Shown piece by piece: positions 38,167-47,967 of a DNA stretch of 64,000 bases. Position numbers and translations under genes: made by a program. The notes under the pieces were generated by a model. That model did not search any database and was not told the DNA's origin. It was given only the letters and a program-made list of their open reading frames with translations. Positions within the stretch are counted from its first letter, which is position 1, and the number at the start of each line of letters is the position of its first letter. Where the stretch lies: the NCBI RefSeq assembly GCF_000210295.1, contig NC_026743.1, positions 2,666,001-2,730,000 on the forward strand, read 5' to 3'. Origin of the DNA: Trypanosoma brucei gambiense DAL972. Taxonomy: Eukaryota; Euglenozoa; Kinetoplastea; Trypanosomatida; Trypanosomatidae.

Positions 38167-39402
38167 ATGGTTGGCGAAGATTCTAATTTAGGGGACCCGA
38201 TGACAGGTCCTGCGGTTAACCTCCCAGCTTTCCAGTCATTGAGCCAACCGGGTCTTTTCCCCCGCAGTATTCCACCAGACCCGTCGTTGCAGTGCCAAGT
38301 GCTCGCCGCTGAGTGGTGCGCTTCGCTTTCAGTCGCAATGATTAATCTGTCGTCTGGCGATTTTTCCCCTTCAGCTAACTCATCGTCTTCGTCACCGAAA
38401 GGGGGATTCGTAGCAGCGGGTGTAGCAACGACATTATTCCATGATCTCTCTGCCCACTACGGCTCACATGCGCTGCGGCGTGGCGCAAGTCATCCTTTGG
38501 GACCGTGTTACCGAAGCAAGAAACGTTCACGTGCGGCGGGTCATCACGATGGGCGAGGAGGAATATGGTCACTTAGGATGGCTCATCGGCTCTGGTGTCG
38601 CCGTTGTGGTCTACATCTTTGTCCCGGCAAAACAAAACTTCTGCGATCTCCGTGTGCTCCTTCAGTATGTTCCCTAGAAGATAGTGAGGGTTTCGTTGGA
38701 GGTCCTGCCGCTGGGGAGGCTTTGCGTGCAAATCGGGGACTGTACGTGTGTTGCCGTTGCCTCGCAGCAGAACAGCTACGTCACAAGAAGGAAATGGGAT
38801 CATTTGTGCAAAGTTGCAAGCAAAGGAATGTGAGATATACCAACAGTGAGGAGGAGGAGGAGGAGGAGGGCACTCACCTTTCCACTAGTAATCACTTAGC
38901 CGCTGCTGCCGCCGCTGCAGCCGTCGGTCGCACACGGCGAAGAAAGCGTAAGAGGCACAATGATGACGTTGTATCTGGAGATCGGGTGTCGAAAGATGGG
39001 CAAATTGCTTCCACTGTTGCCCTACGGAACCTACCTAAAGGCTCTTTGGTTCGAGGTAAGAGGAGTCGCGTGACGGTTCCCGGGGCTTTGAAGGCGCTGC
39101 CGCCTTCTCTGAAGAATGAACAAAAGACACACGGCATCGGTAGCATTGATGAGGGCCGTATGACCGCGAGGAAGGCGGCACGCACCGAAACCTATGGTGA
39201 TGTTAAGCGGGCCAACCACACTCAGGCAGGCTCTGAACCACCGGTTTCTATGACTGTCGAGTTAAGACAAGTAACGGGTGCGCAACCGGGGCCGCTTCGC
39301 CCACTGAGTCGCCGGGGGACCGCTATACCTAAGAAGGATGGTGCATCAAACGCAAAGTCGAACAATGCGTTTTCAAATACCATGTCGCGGCTTGGTCTCT
39401 AA
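38167..39402 (+). CDS. Rpp21/Rpr2/Snm1-like zinc-ribbon protein (RNase P/MRP subunit family)
   Basis: A 411-residue protein from ATG 38167 (Met12 is the next start). Residues ~42-200 match the order of the RNase P Rpr2/Rpp21 domain. An N-terminal helix region has LQCQVLAAEWCASLSVAMIN, followed by ATTLFHDLSAHYGSHALRR. Then comes RMAHRLWCRRCGLHLCPGKT with Cys144-x2-Cys147 and the family L-x-P-G-x-T, followed by KLLR, and finally GLYVCCRCLAAEQ giving Cys195-x2-Cys198. These four cysteines would bind zinc. In archaea and animals this subunit helps RNase P; Snm1 is the RNase MRP version. The C-terminal half is very basic with an Asp/Glu run and an Ala run (about 227-253) and RRRKRKRH, a likely nuclear signal. 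The insertion between the knuckles is longer than usual. T. brucei RNase P is reported to be protein-only, so this protein's partner is an open question. Confidence 0.85.
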   Translation: MVGEDSNLGDPMTGPAVNLPAFQSLSQPGLFPRSIPPDPSLQCQVLAAEWCASLSVAMINLSSGDFSPSANSSSSSPKGGFVAAGVATTLFHDLSAHYGSHALRRGASHPLGPCYRSKKRSRAAGHHDGRGGIWSLRMAHRLWCRRCGLHLCPGKTKLLRSPCAPSVCSLEDSEGFVGGPAAGEALRANRGLYVCCRCLAAEQLRHKKEMGSFVQSCKQRNVRYTNSEEEEEEEGTHLSTSNHLAAAAAAAAVGRTRRRKRKRHNDDVVSGDRVSKDGQIASTVALRNLPKGSLVRGKRSRVTVPGALKALPPSLKNEQKTHGIGSIDEGRMTARKAARTETYGDVKRANHTQAGSEPPVSMTVELRQVTGAQPGPLRPLSRRGTAIPKKDGASNAKSNNAFSNTMSRLGL

Positions 39403-39770
39403 TACTTCGCTCGTGGAGGCTGCTGCTTGTTTTTGCGCGCGTGCTTTTTTTTTCTGGCGTGTGCGTGGTGCCAATGGGACATGTAGGTACGACGGCCTCT
39501 ACGTTGTGTGGTTTTTTTTTTTACGCCACTTCTCCTTGTTTCAGTTTCTAGACGGGAAGAAACGGATGTCGGAAACGGGATAGTGCCCTACGATTGAAAA
39601 GTTGTTGTATTGTAAACCCCTTGGTATGGTTGCTGTCTTCTCTTCTTCACGTCGCTACAGGACAGCTCGTCCCCTCTTTTTTTCTTTTTTTTCCTTTTCG
39701 TGCGTTCGGACGCGGTCCTATTCTTCGTTGTGCCCTCGCCTTGGCGCAGGTCCTGTAAGCTCCTACAGGC
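39403..39770 (+). other. Intergenic region with spliced-leader acceptor
   Basis: About 370 bases with strong pyrimidine tracts (39683-39702 and others) and an acceptor-like CTACAG (AG at 39767-39768) two bases before the ATG at 39771, plus GGCGCAG at ~39749 as an alternative giving a longer leader. Confidence 0.5.
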
Positions 39771-41972
39771 ATGTCGTCGCGCTTAACGCTTCAGTCCTAT
39801 TCTGCGTGGCCCATGAGTATCGATCTTGACATGCTCCGAGCGTATACGGCTGGTCACTCCATTGATAAAACCTTGCGGTTAATGCTGGATGCTGCAGCAG
39901 CGTCCTTGAAGGGTGATGAAGGGCGTGGGTATCAGTCGCTGCCCTCGCCAGGAACTGAGCTCTTTGAGCAGCACTTGTCGGAATCCGCTGCTCGTGGACG
40001 TGAGAACTGCCCAGCGGAGTGTGAAGTAGAGGTTGCGCCTCCCAGTGATGACAATTGTGTGATCAATGAAGAATGTAGGAAAGAGAACGGTTCACTGTTG
40101 GAAAAGGGGAGTGCACCATCTAGCAGCGCAAGGCGCACGTTCCATGAAGAATTACAGCGGATATTGGCCGTTACAGCGACTGAGAAATCCGTATACCTGC
40201 GAAAGGAGATTGAGGAGCAATTCAATATATTCGATGTGTTGCGTGATAATTACCTTGCGACACCTTACGCCTTTCTCTCCAGCTATGCCATTTGTATGCC
40301 CTTGAAAGATCGCCGGCTGCTAGTGGAGGAATATTACAGTGTCAACGAGGAGGTGCTCAAATTCTTCTTTGGAGACGGTATGCACAAAATGGAGCCTGAC
40401 GGTGAGCCGGAAACGCGCTTTCTTTTTTGGAGTCGGCGCCCGAAGCGCTGTGACGATCGTGAAAAGCTCAGATGTGCAGGTATTAGCGACGGCTCTCTAA
40501 AGCGACAGTGGGAAAACCTCAAGCACGTGTGCACTTTCTTGCACTCTGCGTATCGTGGACGTGGAGGCAAGGTGATTTCGCGGAACACACCCCTGTTAAC
40601 AGCTTTACAGCGATGCTTTGCTCTCCGTGGCTTTTTGGGGGTAGACTACGCTACCTTTGTTTTTGGATTTGAGCACCAACTAAAGAATCGTTTCTGTGAA
40701 AAATTGTCATACGCGGAATGCACGAATTTGTGCAATGTCTTAGCCACCATGTGGTGCGATGGGTCGAGGTTGATGCTGAGGCAGAGTTTCTGCAATGCAT
40801 GCGCACGAATTGCTCGTCTGCTCGACGAAAACCGTGTGATAGCAGAAATTCATCAGATGATGTTTGGGGAGGCGATGCGACCGCGGTGGCAACAGCAGTT
40901 GGATGGGATGCAGCGCGTCATAGCAACAAATAAGGGTGCCTGTAGTGCAAACAACAGCCGAACTGAGGTCGCGACCCCAGCGCCAGTGGCACCACCAGCA
41001 ATGGCGAGCGTTTCTGTTGACGTACTCCCACCGGACGCTGATGACCGATTTCTTGATTCGGATTCGCGTTCCCGTGTGGTATCGGCAGATGTTTCACTAA
41101 AGAGGGAGGGGGATTCGTGTGCCTTCGCCTCATCACATGGGGCCCCAGTCGCTTGTCAGGACAGTAACAACACGGTCGCTACAGTCAACTTAACCGTTGG
41201 TAGTCCGGCGACAGTTGGTGCTGCCGTATCGTCGAACACCGGCCCAAGTTTTGCTCATCTTAGCGCCAACGGTGCATTTTCAAGAAGGTTCATTTTCGAA
41301 TACTCTTCTATTATCAAGTTTTTGAGTCGCATTGCCGCTGTCATTGGGAGCTCCGGGGCCATGTGTGAAGCTCTGGACATATTTTACAACCGAGTGTACG
41401 TTTCACTCGAGAATTTGGGAGCGCGATCGGCATCCTCTCCGGGTGGTGAGTCCAACATCACCCGAACCGGAGCGGTTTCTTCGCCAGTGGTTGACACGAA
41501 GAGGAACAACACTGTTGTTGGTTTTTCCAAGCCTGTAGGTACTGTCGCCGCCACTTCATGTGCTGATGACAGCGGTTTCGTTGCTAGGTTACCTAAGTGG
41601 AGTCAGTCTAATTCTGATGAAAGAGTTCCTTTGTTGCCCGGAACTCCCGCTAGTGGGGCTGCCAGCGCACCTTGCGTGATCGAAGCGTGCACGCGGTGCT
41701 CGAAGGGACAACAACTCCCCGTCATGCATCGTACAATGTCGTGTGCTGGTGTCGCGTCGAGCACTAACATCGCTGGGGCGGCTGACTGGGGCGTCCACCT
41801 CCGAGAGGCGTGTGTATTTTTCAGAATGTTGCCGAACGTTTTTGTGAAACTCACTCAAATCACGGAGGAGGATCACCTGGAGTGTGACAATGAGTTTACA
41901 AGTTTAGTAGTTACACTTAAGATGCTTGTGCAAATCATTATGGCTTCTGAAGATCGTAATATTGCCGGTTAG
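39771..41972 (+). CDS. FIBP-like protein (acidic FGF intracellular-binding protein family)
   Basis: A 733-residue protein from ATG 39771. Residues ~17-330 follow the FIBP family. They read IDLDMLRAYTAGHSIDKTLR (family: D-x-D-x-x-x-x-W-L-x-G-x-x-x-x-E-A-V), then LVEEYYSVNEEVLKFFFGDGM (183-204; family 'I-E-x-Y-Y-x-F-D-x-x-V-x-x-x-x-L-G'), then SLKRQWENLKHVC (242-254; family 'S-C-R-R-Q-F-D-N-x-K-R'), then VDYATFVFGFEHQLKNR. A long Ser/Thr/Val-rich linker (about 395-520) follows. A C-terminal helical region with FEYSSIIKFLSRIAAVIGSS and VHLREACVFFRMLPNVFVKL may complete the fold. In animals FIBP binds FGF1; trypanosomes have no FGF, so the ancestral role must be different. The length is about twice human FIBP because of the linkers. 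Confidence 0.88.
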   Translation: MSSRLTLQSYSAWPMSIDLDMLRAYTAGHSIDKTLRLMLDAAAASLKGDEGRGYQSLPSPGTELFEQHLSESAARGRENCPAECEVEVAPPSDDNCVINEECRKENGSLLEKGSAPSSSARRTFHEELQRILAVTATEKSVYLRKEIEEQFNIFDVLRDNYLATPYAFLSSYAICMPLKDRRLLVEEYYSVNEEVLKFFFGDGMHKMEPDGEPETRFLFWSRRPKRCDDREKLRCAGISDGSLKRQWENLKHVCTFLHSAYRGRGGKVISRNTPLLTALQRCFALRGFLGVDYATFVFGFEHQLKNRFCEKLSYAECTNLCNVLATMWCDGSRLMLRQSFCNACARIARLLDENRVIAEIHQMMFGEAMRPRWQQQLDGMQRVIATNKGACSANNSRTEVATPAPVAPPAMASVSVDVLPPDADDRFLDSDSRSRVVSADVSLKREGDSCAFASSHGAPVACQDSNNTVATVNLTVGSPATVGAAVSSNTGPSFAHLSANGAFSRRFIFEYSSIIKFLSRIAAVIGSSGAMCEALDIFYNRVYVSLENLGARSASSPGGESNITRTGAVSSPVVDTKRNNTVVGFSKPVGTVAATSCADDSGFVARLPKWSQSNSDERVPLLPGTPASGAASAPCVIEACTRCSKGQQLPVMHRTMSCAGVASSTNIAGAADWGVHLREACVFFRMLPNVFVKLTQITEEDHLECDNEFTSLVVTLKMLVQIIMASEDRNIAG

Positions 41973-42404
41973 CTGTGTTAAGAGTTGGTTGCGGAGCTGG
42001 AAGTGTTGTTATCTTCCCTCTTCGTTTTGCCTTGGGTGCACCAGTTGGTAGACATCGGTAAGTTTTCGGTTGCACCGTTTTCTGCCTGAGCTGTTTAAAT
42101 GTGTGCCATAGAAATATTTAGACAAAGACGGCGTTGTCGACCACTTTTTAAAATCTCTTTCCGTCAATTTTTTTGTCTCGTTTGCGCGTCGACAAGGAAG
42201 AGAAAGGTTGACCAAGGGAGAGGGATTGCCTTTTCAAAAAAAAAAAAAGAAATCTGAAGGAGGGGTTCTCTTCCTCCTTTCGCACATATATTTTGTATTA
42301 GAGCTTCTCCCCCTTTTTAGGTGGTGGTGTGTACGTGTGTGTAGATCTGTATTGTTGCGTTGCAGTTCAGAGCGGGCGTGGAGAGGCGAGGGTTCAAGAC
42401 TAAA
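41973..42404 (+). other. Intergenic region with spliced-leader acceptor
   Basis: No gene. A pyrimidine tract at 42302-42318 ends in TTTTTAG with the AG at 42319-42320, 85 bases before the ATG at 42405. Confidence 0.55.
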
Positions 42405-45400
42405 ATGAATAGGTCGCCCGTAAATTTTTCAGAAAAAAATGCGCATGGTGATGAACCCGTCACAGCTCCACGGGTGAAGCAGTATGGTGGTGTGGAGCCT
42501 CGGGACATGTACAGCTTACCGAGTGTGTCTGTCCGCTCAACTCCGGGCCTTATGACTTCAGTTGACAGTTGCAACCGCTCTCCGCAGTGTCGACGGCCTT
42601 CCCTGACGCCACGCCACACATGTAACGCGGTGTTTGCTGGAACGCAGGCACACGGTGAGCGAAAAGACAGACGCTTGATGGTGCTTGCCCCACCAAAGGA
42701 ATCAGATGGGCCGCGTTGTATCCGGCTTGCGCCAAATGGAACGTTAGGATCTGTTCATTTCGAATCTACGAATGCTACCGGGAACTGTGACACTGCAGCA
42801 GGCGAGGAAGGTTTGGATGAAAGCGGAGCGTACTCCCAAAGTTCGGATGTGCCACCGCTCGAAGAGCAACTTTGTTTGGAGGACCTGCAGCGGCTCATGC
42901 TGGTCTTCTCTTCCACTCCCAGTTTACCCCCTGTCAATGACGATGCTTCTTTCGAGAGGATGACTGATTTTCGTCGCTGCGGCGCTGCTCTTCCCAGTCA
43001 GGCCAATTCTAGTTGCACGAACACGGAAACAAACGTAAAAGAGGATCAATCACAGGGTGAGCAAGCGGCATCTGTAGAGGAGAACGTGGGAAAGGCAGGG
43101 TCACTTGTGCCCAAGCGCTCTTTTATCGTAGAAAGAAGAAACAAACCTCGCGGTGCCTTGACGGTTAACTCGCCCAGTGGGCTAAAGTTCGTGTTTGAGA
43201 ATAAAGAAGAGCTGCAGCGAGTCCTTACACAGGCTTGGGACTGCAGCCAAAACTTTGACAGAACATACTCCCGCGCTCTCAGTGAGGACGAGTTTTCTCA
43301 GGCGGTCAGGCGCTTAGTGCCCGCTGCGGGGGATGACGAGATTATGGACCTGATGAAGAGGGTAGACTACGAGGCGAAGGGAACTATCAGTTGGGATGAT
43401 TTTGCTACTTTTCTGGTTTCTCAAGGGAGACACCACTCCAACCTTTCCCAGGGGACATTTGGTGAGTTTAGCAACGTGCCTGATCCGGAATCTTGTTTCC
43501 CGTCTCAGCAGCACGTGAATGGTACGTGCATGGAGGCAGATGGGCAGCGCAATATCTTACTTACAGGTGGATCGGAGGGGACCGTGCGCGCATGGAACCT
43601 TAATACACTCGCTAGCTGTGGTGTTGTCTTCAGTGGGGACTGTTGGGTTGTCGGCGTTCATTGGGCAAATCATATTCAGGGCATTATAATTGTAACGATG
43701 GATCGGCGGGTGATGATTCTGGACTCCAAAACCCTGGAGGTCCGGCGCCTGTTTCGTGGTCGCCCGGTTGTAGACACATTCGAGGGTTATATGTATGCAC
43801 ACGACAGTGTGGAGACGGTCCGAGTTGGGGCATCGGTGGGGTCAAAGTCGGGGAAGTTAGGTAACCGCAACGGTGGCCCACCTGGGCGTCCATCGCAGAG
43901 GAAGAAAGATGTTGATGGCAGCGGGAAGCCAAAACCAGCGCCAGGGACAGGCAACATGTTTGGGGGTACCGCTAAAGGTTCTTGTGTGCAGTGCCACGTC
44001 GAGGAGTGCACCTTTGCTGGTTTAGTGGATGCTGTGACTTGTTCTCTTTACCACCGCACGGCGTCAAACGAGGATATGCTGCTTTTGGCCACGGCAGGAG
44101 GGGAGGTGCGATTCTACTCAATTCCACGGACAACAAAGCGGGTTGTCACACCTCATGTTGTCCTCTTGTTACACGAGAAGCGGATTAACAAGATGAGCAT
44201 CTTTTACAACTCCAATGCATTACTAACTGCTTCCGATGATGGTTATGTCAAAATGACTTCATTTGACACGGGCGGGATGCTGCGGACGTTTCCCACCTCT
44301 GGCCCGTCACCACACGCGGCGGTACACGACTTCGACATCAATCCAAATCTGAGAATGCTTGTTACAGTGGGACCAGAACGCCACGGCATTGTCTGGGATC
44401 TCTCCCTCGACGTACCGATGGCCACACTTGATTCCCACAACGGCCCATGTCGATGCTGTGCGATGCAACTTGATCAGAGACAAATTGTGACGGTTGGGGC
44501 TGATGGGGTCATATTTATTTTTGAAGCACAAGGTTTTCGCCTAATACAAATCATTGGAGTTGACCGCCTTCATCCCCAGCGTGTAGTCTCCGACCCACTG
44601 AGAAAGCGTATCATATGCCTTGCTGCGTTTCCCTATTCTCACGGTCGGAACCGAAACATGGCTTTGGCTTACTCCTCTAAATATAAGGGTCACATGGCTC
44701 CAATGGTGGGAGTTATGTATAGTGCCATCCATGATTTGATAATTACCGTCGACTCAGAGGGTTTGGTCATGACTTGGAAGCGAGCTACTGGTGGCTCCTC
44801 ATTCACCTTTCAGATCAAAGAGTTCTCGGACTCTGCTGTTATGAATGCGGCCAGGCTCACATGTTTTGCCCTCGACAAACTTGAGCGTCGGCTTCTAACG
44901 GGGTTTAATAATGGGGCCGCAGCAGTATGGAATTTAATGAACGGGCAGACAACAAACGTTATCACGGCTGCTGCGGAGGGCACCCAGCCTAGCACCGTTG
45001 CTCCTGGCGTGACTGCGCTTGGTACACTTATGCGTGAAGGTCTCACCTTTTTTATCTTTGCTGCGGGAGGGTGTCTTTATTCTACAAGGGAGTCCAGCAC
45101 ATTTACTATTGCAAGCGCGTCGAAATGGGAGGTTCCAGCGCATTTCGGAGAAGTTCTTCATATAATGGCCGTATCGCCGCACTGCATTGTTTGCGGTACC
45201 TCTTACGGTGCGCTGTTTTTCTATCGTGTTTTGGCTGAGCGGCAGGAAGGCTCTGTTTTGTGGGTGATGGAAACTGTCGACATGTTGGCACGCTCGACTT
45301 GTAATGTTTCTGAAGCACGGCGTGGCGAACAACCTAGCACCGCCACCACTTCGCGCATCGTTAAGATATTTCCTCTGCGTACTGTCGGTGAACATATCCT

Positions 45401-47498
45401 AATGTCTGTTCACGCAGACGGCACTGTAGCTCTGTGGCACACACTGCGGCGTACAATGATGGGGGTTGTAAGCTTGCGATCTGCTTTTCCCGTAAAGGGC
45501 CTTGAAGTGGGTCTGACGCACGCAGCAGCGGACACCGGTGGACAGTACTTCGTGTTTTCAGATGAACAGGGCAACATTCATGTGTGCAGTATTCTGCTGC
45601 GCGAGACACGCGACGATGCCTCCATGTTTGAGACATGTGTCACTTTGGTGCACGATGATGATAAGAAACCTACTGTCAGTTGGCCGGGATCCCCTTTTTG
45701 TACTGACGGAGTTCCACCTGTTTTCGGGCCAATGGACGACGTAACATGTGGGGGGGATGATGCTGCGAACTCCTCTGGGGAGGTAAAGCAGCAAACTGGG
45801 TCTTTGCGACCAAGATCACTGGACACAGAGAAGACACTCTATACGTTTAGCCGATTCCGCCGTGAATACGTAATTCATTGTGGGTTTAATGCGGTGACTG
45901 GTCTTGCCCTGGTGGATGACCCCAAGGAGATCACTGTGCGGACATGTGGGCAGGAACCAGAGGAGGCTGCAGGGCAGGACGGTGGAGAGGAGGATTGTTC
46001 TGATATCGGTGGGTTGCATCTTGGAGCCTCAACCAGCTCTCTTTGTGACGTTGACAGCACGCAGAATTTGCTTTTACCCTCTGTAGATCTCTCGTCCACA
46101 ATGATGATCACAGTGTCTTCCGGAGTAGATAACCTCACCAGGGTGTTCATGTTAGATGGTTTAATAGTTGGTGAGTGTGGGATGAACACGTGGGTCGCGG
46201 GGAAGGAGTCAACGTACCAGTTTCTTAGTGTCAAACCGTCTAGGAGGCTACCTCCTCACTCCTGCAGTGCCGATCCTATAAATTTTCTGGCAGAAGCCTT
46301 GTCGTCGGATAAGGCTGGCGCCTCAAAGCAGATGCGCAGCAACTGGAATTCAAGGGGAGGCGTTCCCCGGTCCGACTGCCAAACTGGACAAGACAATGCT
46401 GCATCGGTTATATGTGAGGCTGGGTTGCCTACCTTTCAGAATATTGGTGTAGCATTGGTAGATAGTGCTGGTGGTGAGCGCACCCCGATGGTCCAATTAA
46501 GCAGTGATCCTGTCGAACGGGAGCCATCGGTAAAACCGCAGCAACAAAGCTGTCAGATACAGGGAGAAGAACCAGGCTCTGATAAAGTGCAGGGGGCTGC
46601 ATCACCAAGGGCGCTTTCCACTTTTATGAGGCCGCAACGATCCCGTGAAGCGATGCTCAAGGGTCTGGTGAAACCCAAATTTATTAATGCCTTACGCGGA
46701 ATACCAGTGGAGGAGGGAGGGGAGGAGTTGGCGTCCTTCATTATTAGCCCGGTGTCAAGAAGCGGTGGGAAGAAGCAGCACCGAGCTGACCAGGCGAGTG
46801 AGCACTCACACACCCTTTATTCAAGAAATGGAAGCGCCATTAACCAAACGCCTGCTTCAGTGCGCCACGCAACAGAGTTAAGTGTCTCAGAAGTGCAACA
46901 AAGCGGGGCGCAGGATGGTCGGCCAGTGCCTTCGCAACCCGCCCTTGCGGCTGGGCTCCCCACTCCGCACCAGGCAAGCCGCCAGCTGAGAACTCACTCG
47001 TGGGCAGTCCAGGGACGAAGGTGTCCTACAACTTCGCACGACGTAGACACGACACCTGCACTCACTAAGACACACGCGGGACCCCACCAATCGTCTGGTG
47101 GTGGAGTTAATAACGTCTCGTTGGAGGGGGACACATCACCCCGTGGGGCTCTGCACGAGCATATCGATTCGCGGCGTCGGCATTTGCTTTCGCTTGGGTG
47201 TAAGGACCCTGTGGTCCTTGCAGTGCCTTGTACTACAAACACCAACACCAAGGGGGAATCTACAGCGGTGAGTGGATCTGATCGTAAACGTAACACGGCT
47301 TCTGGTTCAACTGCTCTGTTACGTCGAATACAGGGTAACTCTATTTTAGAGGCGAGGTCTCGTGTTGCGCAGATAACTTCCAGGCTATTGATGGCGCCCG
47401 TTGAAGAAATTGTGCCACCAAAGGGAACACGCGTTAAGGAGCAGACAACCGCATGGAAGAATGTGGTTAAGAACGCAACCAGCGCCTCACAACAATAA
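42405..47498 (+). CDS. EF-hand plus WD40 protein (WDR49/EFCAB8-like)
   Basis: A 1697-residue protein. I start at ATG 42405; the frame is open 15 codons upstream but only from a TTG. Residues ~262-342 form an EF-hand pair: FDRTYSRALSEDEFSQAVRR and DYEAKGTISWDDFATFLVS. The second loop retains acidic positions and the central Gly; the first is weaker. From ~385 to ~1090 there are many WD40 blades (for example NILLTGGSEGTVRAWNL, NALLTASDDGYVKMTSFD, RMLVTVGPERHGIVWDL, RLLTGFNNGAAAVWNL, ILMSVHADGTVALWHTL), enough for two propellers. The C-terminal ~500 residues look disordered, ending in a basic helix. EF-hand/WD40 proteins of this size in ciliated eukaryotes are usually axonemal, so a flagellar location is a reasonable inference. 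Confidence 0.92.
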   Translation: MNRSPVNFSEKNAHGDEPVTAPRVKQYGGVEPRDMYSLPSVSVRSTPGLMTSVDSCNRSPQCRRPSLTPRHTCNAVFAGTQAHGERKDRRLMVLAPPKESDGPRCIRLAPNGTLGSVHFESTNATGNCDTAAGEEGLDESGAYSQSSDVPPLEEQLCLEDLQRLMLVFSSTPSLPPVNDDASFERMTDFRRCGAALPSQANSSCTNTETNVKEDQSQGEQAASVEENVGKAGSLVPKRSFIVERRNKPRGALTVNSPSGLKFVFENKEELQRVLTQAWDCSQNFDRTYSRALSEDEFSQAVRRLVPAAGDDEIMDLMKRVDYEAKGTISWDDFATFLVSQGRHHSNLSQGTFGEFSNVPDPESCFPSQQHVNGTCMEADGQRNILLTGGSEGTVRAWNLNTLASCGVVFSGDCWVVGVHWANHIQGIIIVTMDRRVMILDSKTLEVRRLFRGRPVVDTFEGYMYAHDSVETVRVGASVGSKSGKLGNRNGGPPGRPSQRKKDVDGSGKPKPAPGTGNMFGGTAKGSCVQCHVEECTFAGLVDAVTCSLYHRTASNEDMLLLATAGGEVRFYSIPRTTKRVVTPHVVLLLHEKRINKMSIFYNSNALLTASDDGYVKMTSFDTGGMLRTFPTSGPSPHAAVHDFDINPNLRMLVTVGPERHGIVWDLSLDVPMATLDSHNGPCRCCAMQLDQRQIVTVGADGVIFIFEAQGFRLIQIIGVDRLHPQRVVSDPLRKRIICLAAFPYSHGRNRNMALAYSSKYKGHMAPMVGVMYSAIHDLIITVDSEGLVMTWKRATGGSSFTFQIKEFSDSAVMNAARLTCFALDKLERRLLTGFNNGAAAVWNLMNGQTTNVITAAAEGTQPSTVAPGVTALGTLMREGLTFFIFAAGGCLYSTRESSTFTIASASKWEVPAHFGEVLHIMAVSPHCIVCGTSYGALFFYRVLAERQEGSVLWVMETVDMLARSTCNVSEARRGEQPSTATTSRIVKIFPLRTVGEHILMSVHADGTVALWHTLRRTMMGVVSLRSAFPVKGLEVGLTHAAADTGGQYFVFSDEQGNIHVCSILLRETRDDASMFETCVTLVHDDDKKPTVSWPGSPFCTDGVPPVFGPMDDVTCGGDDAANSSGEVKQQTGSLRPRSLDTEKTLYTFSRFRREYVIHCGFNAVTGLALVDDPKEITVRTCGQEPEEAAGQDGGEEDCSDIGGLHLGASTSSLCDVDSTQNLLLPSVDLSSTMMITVSSGVDNLTRVFMLDGLIVGECGMNTWVAGKESTYQFLSVKPSRRLPPHSCSADPINFLAEALSSDKAGASKQMRSNWNSRGGVPRSDCQTGQDNAASVICEAGLPTFQNIGVALVDSAGGERTPMVQLSSDPVEREPSVKPQQQSCQIQGEEPGSDKVQGAASPRALSTFMRPQRSREAMLKGLVKPKFINALRGIPVEEGGEELASFIISPVSRSGGKKQHRADQASEHSHTLYSRNGSAINQTPASVRHATELSVSEVQQSGAQDGRPVPSQPALAAGLPTPHQASRQLRTHSWAVQGRRCPTTSHDVDTTPALTKTHAGPHQSSGGGVNNVSLEGDTSPRGALHEHIDSRRRHLLSLGCKDPVVLAVPCTTNTNTKGESTAVSGSDRKRNTASGSTALLRRIQGNSILEARSRVAQITSRLLMAPVEEIVPPKGTRVKEQTTAWKNVVKNATSASQQ

Positions 47499-47923
47499 CG
47501 GGACTGACAGCCAGATATGCTGAGCTAGGTCTTTTCTTTCAGGTTCCCATCTTTTTTTTGTTTCCTTCCTTTCCTTTCCTTTACGTAGCGTCGTGCTTTT
47601 GAGATGTAAAGTGGACTGTGTCAAAATCTTTCCTTTCCCTCCCCGTTTCGACTTTTTTTTATTGTTTCCATACCACAAGTTAGTCTGACCTTCTTACTCA
47701 TTTGCGTTGCACTCCCTCTCAGTGCCCCGTGTCGTGATGGAGTGTGTATTTGTCTGTAGAAGGAAGAATTCTATGTTTTGCTGCCCTTTTGGTGCTGGTG
47801 TCTGGCCGCTGCGTGCACTGGATAGCGTGCCTTTCTTGTTTCCTCTTCCTTCTACTTTTTGCTCCCCTTCTCAGAAGAGTACTAAAGGCATAAATTCACT
47901 TGAATTGACGCGCAGTTTTGGAT

Positions 47924-47967
<44 letters not shown>

